A DNA stretch of 64,000 nt from Glebionis coronaria (lineage: Eukaryota; Streptophyta; Magnoliopsida; Asterales; Asteraceae), in NCBI GenBank assembly GCA_025667525.1, contig CM046880.1, forward strand, positions 593,129,895-593,193,894, written 5' to 3'. A model generated the notes under the pieces. It was not told the origin of the DNA, did no database searches, and was given only the letters and a program-made list of their open reading frames with translations. Made by a program: the position numbers and the translations under genes. Below are positions 42,629 to 53,889 of the stretch, in pieces (positions within the stretch are counted from its first letter, which is position 1; every line of letters starts with the position of its first letter).

Positions 42629-44844
42629 TCAGTTTTTCCATGGAATTGATTCTTTACCCCTTAATTCTCAAGTTGATCAGAAGAGATTGACCACATAGCT
42701 TGTTCTTAGTCTCAATCTAATTTGGATCGTATCATCAACCAAATCCAAACTTAAACCTAACTTTGGTGAAGAGTTTTGGACCAAATTGATTTTCTTTTGT
42801 CTGGTTTTTGGATCATGCTCAACCCTAACTAATACGCTTACAAATTTATCTCATTCATCTTATATCTCATAAACTCTTGCATTTCGGACTTGAAAGTACC
42901 GTTTGGTTCATAAACCATTGAATTGTTAGTTATAAGAAATGTTTATTAAAAATTCATAAATTATAGGAAATATAAAATATTGACATTTGAAAATTTCTAT
43001 TTTGAAATAGCTATGTATATTTATATTTTGGTTGACATAAAGTTATAATTTTTAAGAAGTGACAAATACGAGTGTCAAAAAAACCCGACCCAAATTAAGC
43101 CTATTTAGGTCAGATTACGTGGGTCAAAAAGATTTACTCAAGTCAACACGAGTAACCCGAATAATAAGTAGGGTTGGGTATGAGGTCGAAATTTTTTGAT
43201 AACTCAATTTCGTGTGGAACCGAATATATATTCTAATAAAAAATTTATAAATGTCGAATTTAACGTGTAAAGAAATTTCTTTATTACTATACCTTTTACT
43301 CGTATTTTGGTCCACCCTTACCCAAACAGATCCGAAACGAATTTTCACAATCCGAATTCAAACAGTTAAAAAAAAAGTTTATAAAATATTTTGAAATAAA
43401 TGAAAATTTTCACTTTTTGGAATTATTTCATTCTCCTCGTTTTGGTAATTTATGAAAAATAAATTCCCTCTTTTATCATATTAAACATAATATTTTGGAG
43501 AAAACTTAAATTTAAATTTCATGATTTTTTTCCAAGTTACCTCAAACCAAAAGTTTACATCATGGTCCTATGATATATATTGGAGACCATGTATCATGAA
43601 GGCATGAACACAAGAGAGGTGTAATTATGTTTTCACTTTTTATAACTGGCTTGAAAACCACTATTCGATTGTCAAATGTGTTTCGAAACCACCATTCAAG
43701 AACAACATTAAGATTTGTTTGTACTTTTCTATAAAGAACTGTAATAAGTAAAGCATTAAGATAAAGAAACAAAGGAATTCAACCAAGTGGCTTACCACAG
43801 TTGGTCACAAGGTTTCACTAAATCGTTTTTTAGAAGATTCTTTGAAGGTCTCAACTTAGATGTTATTGCACGACTCGACCTATTAACCATTAATATTTGC
43901 CATTCTAATTTTTTTTTTAAATTCAACTTTAAAAAAGTTCATACATCACTCCATTAATAAAGTTTTTTTTCCGTTTACACCCATTATCTCAAGTTTTGAA
44001 TTGAACTAATCCATTGACACAAATAAGTCATGGGAGAAAATTGAGTTATTTGGGCCTGGGGGGATTGACTACACGAACTGCTACTTTTCCAATACTTTGA
44101 TACACTACATATTGGGCTTTATAAAAATTTAGCCCCATAAAAAGTTACGGGCTCTTTGCAGTTGGGCTCACAATTTATATGCAGTTGGGCTCACAATTTA
44201 TCAATTTGGACTCGCCACACCAAAAATTGGTGTCCTAGTAGTGGGCAAATCATTTTGTTTAAACCGGTTGGTTTGAATCAAACAAACGATCAACAAACCC
44301 GTTTGGTTTGGAACCGTTTTTGTTTAGATTTTATCCGTTTCGGTTTGGTGTTGACCAGTTCGGTTCGATTTCGGCTGTTTTAAACTGGTTCAGGCCATTT
44401 TGTTAAATTGATTATGAGCGCTGATTTGAGGGTTTTATAAAAACTGGTTTTTCGATTCAGATCATGTACGGTTTTTTTTGGCTATCCCTAGTTATGAATA
44501 CGGGATCTATTAGAACGGATAACACTTAAACACTTGTGATTTGAACCATCCTGAAAACCACAATAAGCGGGGTGTTATAGCCTCAATGTGGCTGAACCAC
44601 CATTGTGGGAAACTACGTACGTGCTCGACCTTGTGGCTTATGCTTTATAATGGACCTGGCTTGGTTTTGAGATCTACTTCACATGAGAGCACTTCTCGTT
44701 TGTGTCCTAAACATATCGTAAAGATAAAACATAATGATAAATAGCATTGGCTCGTTTGACCCGACCTTATCAAAGCATGAGGCGTATTAGATTCAATGTA
44801 TGCCTTTTGTTTATTAGATTTTGTGGCAACTAGGTTCACATACG
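42629..44844. other. Gene-poor spacer, unit B
   Basis: Colinear with 10133-12127 apart from an extra about 220-bp AT-rich block near 43365-43590. No gene recognised. Confidence 0.5.
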
Positions 44845-44891
44845 TTTTATGACGTTACTAGCTAAGTCATCATCGCCCCAAGCGCAAAAAT
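44845..44891 (-). pseudogene. Truncated U4 snRNA with decayed promoter, unit B
   Basis: Copy of 12128-12172 with the same altered upstream element ATCCCATATCG (rc 44959-44969). Both units share the truncation, so it predates the duplication. Confidence 0.75.
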
Positions 44892-45043
44892 ACTTTCAAC
44901 CATACCCCAACCACTTCTTTTATACACCTCGACTACTCCTCACTTTATATCCTCTTATCGATATGGGATCATTTAGAAGTTCCGAGTTTTTGACCCAAAA
45001 CGTTTCATCGATTCTCCTGTATATTACCCAAACACAAGTCACT

Positions 45044-45095
45044 ATCCCACATCGCTGTAAGGAGTGAAATGAAGTCAGTTTGAAGACTATAAATA
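45044..45095 (+). promoter_or_regulatory. Pol II-type snRNA promoter of U12, unit B
   Basis: ATCCCACATCG (45044-45054) and TATAAATA (45088-45095) are 33 bp apart. Confidence 0.9.
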
Positions 45096-45120
45096 GAAGG
45101 CATATGCCTAGCATTGAAAC

Positions 45121-45298
45121 TTGCCTTAATCTAACGAGTAAGGAATATAAAGCGACTGGTGAGAGCCGGTTGCCGCGCAACTCATGTTAAAACTCTGATT
45201 TTAATTTCAGGGCGAAGAATTTATGGAGGGGTCATAGGCTGGCCGAGTGTTGACGCTGCTTACTTCGTAGAACTCACTTGTGCGGGCCTCCCGACAAC
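45121..45298 (+). ncRNA. U12: U12 snRNA, unit B
   Basis: Same gene as in unit A, with substitutions. The 5' end reads TTGCCTTAATCTAACGAGTA followed by AGGAATATA, so AGTAAGGA for branch-site pairing is kept but neighbouring stem I bases have changed. The putative Sm site AATTTATGG (near 45214) is closer to the plant consensus than in unit A. The 3' stem TGCGGGCCTCCCG is intact. The promoter is intact. One of the two copies is likely to be diverging. Confidence 0.82.
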
Positions 45299-45489
45299 CC
45301 ACCCCCAATCCACCCAGTTGCAAATATTTAGCTTACTCTAGTTCTCTTTCTATCGCTGACATCTTGTGACCTTCTGCGGAATTACCCAATAAATGTCAAA
45401 TGCCACGGGGACTGGTAGAAGCAAACATCTCTACAGTGGCATCTATATAGTGTGACTTTTTTTTCATTGATCTTAAACTTTGACCTTTT

Positions 45490-46320
45490 TTCTATCAGGC
45501 GAGTAAATAGGATAGGTCCAGGCAGAAGACACAAAGCATTGATTTAGACGAGCTGCTAGGAAACTCACCACCTTGGCCGCCAGTAAGCAGCCCGGGTGAG
45601 ATGTATTGGGTCATCAGGTGATTGTGTAGATAAAGTGACGACAGGGATAAACAACTTTATGTTCGACGCTGCTAGTCACGGGTGGTGAATACAGAATGAA
45701 GAGTACTACAAAAGATGGCTCGATGAACAAGGTCACGGAGATGAACTACTTTGGTCCAAATAGTGTTAGATTTTAGCCCGTTGCGTATACATCAAATAGA
45801 TATATATTACCAAAAACCGTGAAACCCCTGGATCTTGGGAAGCAGATAATTCCCGACTGTCGGATTCTTTTTACTAAAAATATCTCCCTGAACAATCTTA
45901 TAATAAGTGGTAACGGATTTGACGTTGCTACTACTGATGATCTTGATGAACTTGATGCTGCCACTAGTGACTCATCTGATCTACTTTGGCAATATAAATA
46001 TATAATCACTATAGACTTCCAACTTTCTCTAACAGGAATATGTCATAACATAATAACTTAAATACGAAGCCGATAAAAAGCCTTGAACTGTACATTCATG
46101 GCTAACCGGAAAATATAAAGTTATCAAATATATTTAGTAATTTATCTTATACTGTACTATATTAATGGTTTAAAATGATTCATTACAGTAACAGGACAAT
46201 GATTCTAAACATAATGCCTTCGCCTTAAAGTAAATCGACAAATGTAGCTCCTCAACGAGGCGGGAGGCAGTTAGCTCCTGCAGAAGGTAAAAGGAAAACT
46301 GGGAACATAAAGTATTCAAG
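45490..46320 (+). pseudogene. KIN-14 kinesin C-terminal fragment, unit B
   Basis: Copy of the unit A fragment without the MITE. Blocks include ATTDDLDELDAATSDSSDLL (45930-45990) and RQLAPAEGKRKTGN (46267-46308). The piece GSMNKVTEMNYFGPNS (45718-45765) is seen only here. Stops and frameshifts separate the blocks. Confidence 0.6.
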
Positions 46321-46823
46321 TAACAAATGTGCTTTTGGTGTTCTTTTTTTTTTTTTAATGTATGATCATACTCCGTATTTCTTTTATATGTAAAGTGAGA
46401 GTGATGAGAGCATTTACATATATCTTTATGGTTCTTTTTTGGTTTTTGTTAATATTTGTCTGAAGTGTTTCGAGTATATGTACATGCCATTAGTGTTGAA
46501 CAAAAACAGTTCACCCAAATCATGCGTGGTTGTACAGCAAGTTTGGGCAATCGGTGAGAACTCTTGAGGTAGAACTAGTGTTTAGTTCTCTCTCTTCAGC
46601 AGCTAGTATAGTTAGAACTAGTGTTTAGTTCTAGGAAATCGTTTGTTCCTAGGTTTATCAGATAGAGTGCTTCAATTAGTACTTTGCTCCTTATAGTACT
46701 CGAGCTCCTTCCATATTGTATAAACAATGTATCAGAAATAGTTTAATTACATTAATGTTGGTCGAAGAAAAATAAAATCTATTAGCTGGCAGAGATAGAA
46801 GAAAACTGGAAGCTTTTGCTTAC

Positions 46824-46970
46824 ATCCCACAACGCCTAGGAAAGAAACCTATCATTGTTTATACAGAACCTCTGGAACACCAATGTTCGCCGAGCTCAGT
46901 GACGCTAGTTTGTGACTCTAGTGAGGGCGTTAAAGTGTGGGGGACAAGATTGCTTTGGTCAAGTCGTTGG
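46824..46970 (+). pseudogene. 7SL 5' fragment with decayed promoter, unit B only
   Basis: A degenerate upstream element ATCCCACAACG (46824-46834) and TTTATACAGA precede GCCGAGCTCAGTGACGCTAG at 46889. It runs about 80 nt of 7SL, then breaks into sequence from the U4 upstream region. The preceding 46700-46820 is an inverted copy of the flank at 57098-57180. Confidence 0.8.
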
Positions 46971-47329
46971 AATACGGTGGACCCTTGGCCCATAAACCAG
47001 CTTGTTCCACCGTTGGGAGTCTTCACTTTTTTATTTGTTTGAGGTGATTCAACACAACGAGTTTAGACTAAATCTAAAATGAATAGACTGGAGTATAAAC
47101 CGTTGCAGCTAAGTTATAAAATAGTTTGGCCATTTAACTAATTTGATCGATTCAGTTTCGTATTTATGGAACCGAAAAAAAACCTTGGTTTCACTTCACT
47201 TCCTTGGATTTGGTTAAACTGAAGCATTCAAATGAACCTACAGACTTGTGTTTTTGTAAGAAATATATACAAAGAGAATGTAGAGAATCGATGAAACTTT
47301 TTGGGTCAAAAATTTGGAACATATAAATG

Positions 47330-47382
47330 ATCCCACATCGACCAGAGGATGTAAGATGAAGAGTAGGTGAAGTGTATAAAAG
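47330..47382 (+). promoter_or_regulatory. Pol II-type snRNA promoter of U4, unit B plus strand
   Basis: ATCCCACATCG (47330-47340) and TATAAAAG (47375-47382), 34 bp apart. Confidence 0.93.
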
Positions 47383-47407
47383 AAGGGGGTTGGGTATGGT
47401 TGAAAGT

Positions 47408-47550
47408 ATCTTTGCGCTTGGGGCAATGACGCAGCTAATGAGGTTATAACCGAGGCGCGTCAATTGCTAGTTGAAAACTATTTCCAAACCCCCTCCTTGG
47501 CTTTGGTTCTGCCTTAGCCATCGAGAATTTTTGGAAGGACTCCCTTTCAT
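47408..47550 (+). ncRNA. U4: U4 snRNA, unit B plus strand
   Basis: It starts ATCTTTGCGCTTGGGGCAAT and is nearly identical to 14440-14583. Differences such as GGTTATAACC in the stem region and TTGCTAGTTGAAAAC look structurally mild. The AATTTTTGG Sm site (47526-47534) and the 3' hairpin are present. Confidence 0.94.
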
Positions 47551-47974
47551 TAGGGTGGAGTCCTACAATTTTTAGTCAAACTTTTTGTTTTTCTTATTTT
47601 AGTAGTTATAGGGAATCAAAATTTGTATTATCTCTAAATCAAAGATCACGAGTGGTTATGAAATCGAATGAATGTGTCTACATGACCTAAATGATAGCGT
47701 GACAAAACATATTCAACTCAAACATATTCGACTCATGCTGAGTTAAGATTCAAAGGGTAAAGTCCAACAATTCAGTCTAATTTTTGTTATGACACAGTTT
47801 CTACTATTCCATGACAGTTTAGATCGAATACACCCTGTGGTATACTCAGTCCCCCTCGATACGCTAACAGATAAAAGGATCGAGAGAATGTGAATTCACC
47901 GGGTTACAATTTGGAGGGACTGTTGTTTGATGGAAGAGTACTGGTGACTTTAAATCACATATTCAACTTGAATT

Positions 47975-48795
47975 CCTGGAAACTATTCGTGTAGATATAA
48001 GATTTGACCATCATGTTTCCTAGCTGCACTGATCTCTTAGGAAGATCGATAATTTTGCTGAAGTTGTGGCATCTTATAGAAACACACAACTGATATAGAA
48101 AACTGATGAGGCATACAATGCATACAAGTGACCAACAGCTAGTAATAGCGTGTCTTCTTTGACATATACAGCGGTTGAAGCTTGTCACTGTTTTAAAGAT
48201 ACTATTAGGGTCATCACATAATTAAGAGGTGGCAATATGGGCAGATCCGGGTATATAATGGTTAAAACCGGTCTGGTAAACGCATCATTTTAGTATGGGT
48301 GAAAACGAGCCAGTGCAGGTTTTGTTGATTTCTGAAAATCTTGATAAATAACTTGAGTTGACCAGGTATGGAACATTTCACTTTTAGCTGCATTTACTCA
48401 ACACCATCAATAAGTATAGTATAAATGAGTTTTTAAACACTTACTATAAGTACTGCATTTACTCAAACCATCTATTGTCGATACTGATTCATTATTTCAT
48501 TTATATTTAAGCCCCTAAGTTTGACATATATGTCATCCAGAACAAAGAAATAGATTAAGTTACATATAAACTACACTAATCAATGTTTTGACTTTGAGGT
48601 CAAACATAACCACTTTCAACTTGAGGTTATATTATCAAGGTAAATATATTTATTGAGCTTCATGAGAAACGGTCGGGGTACCTATACCACACATTGTATC
48701 TTTAGAGTAACTGGCATCAAGACTAAGAGTTCAGTGATTACTTTTTAGTTTGGTCTTGATATATGTGGAATCTTATATGCCTATCCTTTATGTTC
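47975..48795. other. Unit B-specific block
   Basis: About 800 bp absent from unit A. Bases 48186-48600 are an inverted copy of 58500-58920. No gene recognised. Confidence 0.6.
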
Positions 48796-48880
48796 ACCGA
48801 GCTCACTAATGCGAGCTTGTGACTCAAGTGAGAGCATTAAAGTGGGTTGGACGTCGATTGAGAACCAAGCCGGTAGGGTT
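48796..48880 (+). pseudogene. 7SL RNA 5' fragment, unit B
   Basis: Copy of 15029-15112, with no promoter and no S domain. Confidence 0.8.
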
Positions 48881-49463
48881 TAGTTGTCATTAATTCAAAA
48901 TTGGAAGAGAAATGTCTTGGCGGATTACAGTGGTTAAAATATTGTTTTGTTGTAGTGTATTCGCGTTTCTGATGTACATATCTAACAAGGATTAATTCAA
49001 ATGGTTGATCCAATGCTCACACAGTTAATGACGAGTCTGAGATGAAACCAACTTTGAGAACCTCAGTCTTGCAAGTTCCTCTTTAGATAGGCGTCCAAGC
49101 CTGTTCAGATAAAGACGTCTTTAGACTTCTTGCCTGAGTTAATGTAATGAGATGTGTTCCACTGCATTACGAAACTAATCAATTCTATTTTGAATGTTTC
49201 CAACAACATCAAATTGCAACTTTTTTGGGTGGATTTATCATCTCAAGGATAACGAATGCTTTAAAGCTGTCATCGATTAAATATATAAGGGGATATTTGT
49301 ATAGCTATCAATTTAACTCATCAACGCTCTAGGAGTCTACGTACCCATGATTCGTTGCACCCTTACCAAGCTTGAAATGTTACGGATTCAGACTCTCAAA
49401 TAACTGTACCCTAATTGACAAAAAGATGAAGTGTATAACGAAAGACCAAAAGCTTTTGCTTAT

Positions 49464-49705
49464 ATCCCACATCGCCTGGGGAAGAAACTTATTACCTGTT
49501 TATATAGATCTTTTGGAAGCACATTTGTCGCCCGTTCCAAGTCAAGAGTTGGACCATGGGGTTTGAGCGAAGGCTTGGGCTTCCTGGTTCCTAGAGTAGA
49601 GGGCAATGCGTTAGACTGGTTTCACAGAGCTGCGAATACTTCTTGCTCATGACCTTGGAAGGATAACGAGTTGGTGCACCCTTGGCTCACAAAGCCTGCT
49701 CGGTT
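49464..49705 (+). pseudogene. 7SL with intact promoter but Alu domain deleted, unit B plus strand
   Basis: The upstream element (49464-49474) and TATATA (49501-49506, 26 bp apart) are intact. The sequence then jumps from ACATTTGTCG to CCCGTTCCAAG (49531), deleting the 7SL 5' domain of about 100 nt. The S domain and T8 terminator remain. If transcribed, it would make an SRP RNA lacking the SRP9/14-binding Alu domain. Confidence 0.85.
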
Positions 49706-49756
49706 CCTTCAAATGGACTCCCACTTTTTTTTGTTATTGTTCTGATTGGGACTACT

Positions 49757-51211
49757 TGTGGTTATTGTATAAAGTTGTGTCAATGGAACAAATATACCAA
49801 TGTACCATGAGAAGTAAAGCCAATAATTCAATGACGAGTCCGAGAACAAAACCAACCTTGAGATTCTTACGTCTTAGTAGTTTATTTCTGAAGAAGTTAG
49901 CGTGCTACCACAGCTTTGCGAACTCTTACAGTATAATGTTTATTACACCACCCATGTATATAATTTGTCTAGTGACTTTGATAGTTTGACCCCTTCTCAA
50001 GTGGTTTTAGCAATTAGAGAAATCATCTGACACAATGATCTTTATCCATCTTTGTGGAATTTTCCGGCATATTCTTTTGCCAAATAAAACATGTTATTGT
50101 TTATAAACATCCTTAGTTTACTTAGCTTGAATTGTTAGCATTCTAATAGTCTCAGATCATATCTAGAATATGCGGAAGCCATGATCAGCACAAATGTTAA
50201 TTGTTATAGATCATAACTTGTATTTATAAACTCAGTTTTGTGCTGTTATAGAATTACACTTCAAACAGCCCGTAGCACCATTGTATGATGGAGGTTGGTT
50301 GTTGTAGACTTGTGCATCATACGTGACCTCAGATGTTCACTATTGTATGATGAAGGTTGATTGTTGTAGACTTGTACATCATGAGTAGCATCTACGTGAC
50401 CACAGATGTTCATTCAATTGATGAGAAATACGGATCTCCATTGACGGACATGTTTTAGAATTTTGTTGAGTTTAGATTTTCAGATTGGTTGATGGCAGTC
50501 CTCCAAACACAAACATAACTTTTACCTTTCTTTTGGCACCCAATTATTCATGAAAACTTAGCATCATGTAGAGAGAAGTCGTTAAAGCTGTTTTGAATTA
50601 ATTTGGAAAGAACCCGCACAGAGAATCTACAATATTTCTGTAACCCCCATTACAATTGGGTCAGATGCTTAACAACTGCTTGAAACAAATCCAAACTCCA
50701 TCTTCACAGCAACGAATGTTCATGCGATGTGATGTTAACTTTGATGTCACGTTGCTAGGCTGAAACTTGAACACGTTAATTGGACGAGCTGCTCATATAG
50801 AGTTCTTGGAGGGCGACGCTTTTATAAAGTTCATCATGTGGTCATTTCCAGAATTCTTTTACTGAAAAATGCCCACAAAAATGTGAACGCCCACATAAAA
50901 GTGCAAGTTGAAGTGAATCTGCTTGATAATCTGAAGACTCGTGCAATCCATAGGAGACACTATTTGCAGAATCCTATCAAAATTGTTCTAACAAAACACC
51001 TTTAACTTTTTTGAAAAATTTCTCAGCGCATATACCTTTGTAACTATTAACGCATCAAAGTTGACATACTCGGGGCATGCGCATAATCGCGAGACAACAA
51101 TTGATCAATGACGAAGTTATTTACAAATATTTAGATAACTGACAATGTATATGCCGGAGGACTTCACCGGACGGCTACAGGTTAATGGATAGGAAAAGGG
51201 TTATAGAATGT
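49757..51211. other. Spacer before U5, unit B
   Basis: Bases 49757-50580 are unit B-specific and contain a direct repeat around ATTGTATGATG (near 50280 and 50341). From 50580 it is nearly identical to 16735-17369. No gene recognised. Confidence 0.5.
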
Positions 51212-51264
51212 ATCCCACATCGGCTAGCTAGTGTAAACAAAAGAAGGGGAAGTTGCTATATAAA
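51212..51264 (+). promoter_or_regulatory. Pol II-type snRNA promoter of U5, unit B
   Basis: ATCCCACATCG (51212-51222) and TATATAAA (51257-51264), 34 bp apart. Confidence 0.93.
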
Positions 51265-51290
51265 CAAAGGCAGCTTCCCTTGTTAAAATC

Positions 51291-51414
51291 ACGCAGCCAT
51301 GTGTTGAGCACAAAGCGAACTATTCTTTCGCCTTTTACTAAAGAATACCGTGTGCTCGACATATAAAGTGGCATATGCCTATTTTTGGAGAGCCTCTTCT
51401 TTTTTGAAGAGCTC
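51291..51414 (+). ncRNA. U5: U5 snRNA, unit B
   Basis: Nearly identical to 17449-17572. Loop I CGCCTTTTACTAAAGA, Sm site ATTTTTGGAG and the 3' hairpin with a T6 loop are intact. The one clear change is GCATATGCC for GCATACGCC. A perfect 3' box CATTCAGTTTAA follows at 51422-51433. Confidence 0.95.
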
Positions 51415-51839
51415 CAACCAACATTCAGTTTAAAACTATGTTTTGAAAGAAATCTCAGCTCGATCTTTTTGAGTCATGTGAGATGTTAAAGCGTGGCTCT
51501 AAGACTTTGACGGTGCGAACGATGGTATGTGGCACTGTTATGCTGCGTATTTTGGGAAAACACTAGCAAAAACGCTGGATCTTATTCTCTAGGATTGGTT
51601 AATAAAAATCTTTAAGGTATTCGACCGCGCTGATTCTTGAAGCTGGGATCCACCAGTTAGCGAAGGAAAATATAGATAAAGGTGTATAAAACTTGTTCTG
51701 TTATAAGAAATAAGCCACATTAGTACTTAGTTGTATCTAAAAACTTACCACCTCGTGAGGTAAAGTTTGAAATTCTCATCTTTAACCCCACATGTGTTTC
51801 AACATCAAGAAACCTTGAGGAAAGGCACTTAGTCAAGGT

Positions 51840-52215
51840 TGCCATGATGTCGGTCCATTTGCCCTTAAACTCTAACCCGTTCTCTCAACACTCTGCCTTC
51901 CTCACATTCCATCAATTTCGACATGGTTTCCTCCATATGCCTCCGCTGTCACATAGTCATCAGCCGACATTTTCAACCTTAGTGCTACCTTTATTTCCTT
52001 AACCAAAAACACCCTATTCATCTTCTGGTCAGCATACAAAGGCCATGTAACCATTGGCACCACCCCACAGCAACCTTCAAGTGACAGTTCCATTGGCACC
52101 ACCCACCGAGTCATGATTAAGTATTGGGCGTCTGTGGTGCCTAGTTTTTCACTACCAAACGTACCCTTGTCAGTACTTCGGGCAAAAAAACCTTCAGGAT
52201 GAACAGCCTCAACAC
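51840..52215 (-). pseudogene. UDP-glycosyltransferase C-terminal fragment, unit B
   Basis: The minus strand reads LEGCCGVVPMVTWPLYADQK, the C-terminal half of the PSPG box, then MNRVFLVKEIKVALRLKMSA and DDYVTAEA before a frameshift. It is truncated at both ends. Confidence 0.8.
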
Positions 52216-52602
52216 TAAAGTCTTTACCACTGAATGCGGCTGCTCGTCTACATCATCTGATGGTTGTTATCGCACCACCCACAAGATTACAACAAAAGGG
52301 CACTAAACTGAGTTACATCGTCAAGTATATTACTCGAAAAAACTGTTAGGAACATGAATATGGCATAGTACCACATTAATTACAACAAAAGGGCACTAAA
52401 ATGCGTGACACTAAACTACGGGCCTCGACACATCGAAGACATGAAAGAATCAACTTATTGCCTAATTTGGCATTATTTTCCCTCATGTTGAGAGTCTCAA
52501 TGGATTTTACTCAGATAAGTAAACATATAAAATACACAAACAAACTGGCAGTTGGCTAGTTTGTCAAAGGTTAATAAATCTTTGAACAAAAACAAACACG
52601 AA

Positions 52603-52689
52603 GGGGTGGTGGCGCAGTTGGCTAGCGCGTAGGTCTCATAGCAAATGTTGAGTGATCCTGAGGTCGAGAGTTCGAGCCTCTCTCACCCC
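52603..52689 (+). tRNA. tRNA-Met(CAT), elongator, with intron; unit B
   Basis: An intact 87-bp gene with D-arm GCGCAGTTGGCTAGCGC, anticodon CAT, a short intron, T-arm GAGAGTTCGAGCCTCTC and acceptor GGGGTGG/CTCACCCC. It is followed by T6. This is the only intact tRNA-Met in the window. Confidence 0.95.
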
Positions 52690-52782
52690 ATTTTTTCCTT
52701 TTCAAACCTATAATTTGTTGTTGTTTATGCTTTTTAGTTAACACGAAGATATGTCGGGGAAAACAAAAAGCTAAATTAAAGA

Positions 52783-52830
52783 GGCCTATTAGCTCAGTTG
52801 GTTAGAGCGTCGTGCTAATAACGCGAAGGT
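52783..52830 (+). pseudogene. tRNA-Ile(AAT) lacking T-arm, unit B copy 1
   Basis: It matches tRNA-Ile through GCGAAGGT, then jumps to AGGCCA, deleting the variable region and T-arm. The corresponding unit A copy is broken at almost the same place. Confidence 0.85.
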
Positions 52831-53028
52831 AGGCCATTATAGGCTGCTGCGGTTAGGAATTCCCCTAATATATTTAAACGGTAAAATACAATCAAAACGA
52901 GACATACTGATTTAGCACCAGTTGTTCTAAAGGCTCGGCCATTCTGGTGGCGTGTTGCTTATTGCTGACTATCATTTTTTTATCTTATATTACATCTTTG
53001 TTCAACTGAATCAGTTCAACTGAATCAG

Positions 53029-53400
53029 TTCACCAGCCAGATTGGGTTAGTCCTTATTTGGAGCCTCAAGTTTACGATATCAATATGAATGTTTTCAAAA
53101 TATGGTTCAACAACTTACTGGTTCACCTTCACAATAACCATTGCTTTCTAGACCAGCCTATAATGCCATTAAGTCACCTAGTTTGAGGCTGTAATGTATT
53201 CCACCGCCACCATTGGCACCTATCAATTAAAATAGACAGCAATGATGGAGCTTCCGTAAACACAACCACAAGTGCCTGCAGTCACCTATATCTGCACATA
53301 CGCGTTACCTCAAAAATGAAGATCCGATAACTTTTATGAACGTGGGGTGAGATATTTTTCTCGTGACTGTCCCAATGTTCCGGATTTTGACGAAATAATG
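53029..53400 (+). pseudogene. Zinc-knuckle protein fragment, unit B copy 1
   Basis: Same fragment as 18903-19275. A preceding direct repeat TTCAACTGAATCAG is unique to this copy. Broken by stops and deletions. Confidence 0.5.
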
Positions 53401-53610
53401 CCTTTTGTGGTAATCTTTATATCACTTGATCCTTTCGATAAATAAAATTATATCAATTTACATATTAGGGACAAGTTTTAAATGTGACATTTTCATTTTG
53501 GCACCTAGAAGTAATTCATTTAATGTTATATCACACACAATAGTAATTCATCTAATGTAAAGTTTTCATGGGAACAAGACTGATAATGAAGATTATTAGT
53601 ACTAGAATTG

Positions 53611-53798
53611 GAGGGGTGAGGCAGTAATGCAACACCAATGCAACTCGCAAAGACCCCAATAGCAAGCTATTGTGGTTGATCTTTCCTCATAAGAAATAAG
53701 GTTAACATTGGGTGAGGTAATGGCTCAAATCTCAGATATAAAACCGATACGAACACAGATACTACACTTGATTTTAGCCAAAAGGCCGAGAAAGGTAT
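53611..53798 (-). ncRNA. U2: U2-like snRNA, unit B
   Basis: U2 recognises the branch point of major-class introns. The minus strand from 53798 reads ATACCTTTCTCGGCCTTTTG then GCTAAAATCAAGTGTAGTATCTG, the canonical U2 5' domain including the GTAGTA branch-pairing element (normal plant U2 has GATCAAG where this has AATCAAG). Further on, stem II has decayed, the Sm region reads TTATTTCTTATG where canonical U2 has an unbroken T run, and the 3' domain keeps ACAATAGCTTGCTATTGGGG. Length about 188 nt. The body looks like a diverged variant or young pseudogene. Unit A retains only its promoter and 3' tip. Confidence 0.8.
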
Positions 53799-53822
53799 GC
53801 CTTGTATCTCTTTGGGCCTTTG

Positions 53823-53875
53823 TTTTTATAGGCAGGATGAACATACCTGGTTTCTTTGGTCAAGCTATGTGGGAT
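53823..53875 (-). promoter_or_regulatory. Pol II-type snRNA promoter of U2-like gene, unit B
   Basis: ATCCCACATAG (rc 53865-53875, one mismatch to RTCCCACATCG) and TATAAAAA (rc 53823-53830) are 34 bp apart. The U2 start is 32 bp further. Confidence 0.85.
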
Positions 53876-53889
53876 AAATACAAGCTATG

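Noticed and set aside
51902..52114. 70-residue minus ORF as a small gene
   Set aside because: It is the surviving in-frame piece of a UGT fragment (WPLYADQ..., KMSADDYVTAEA), with frameshifts at both ends.
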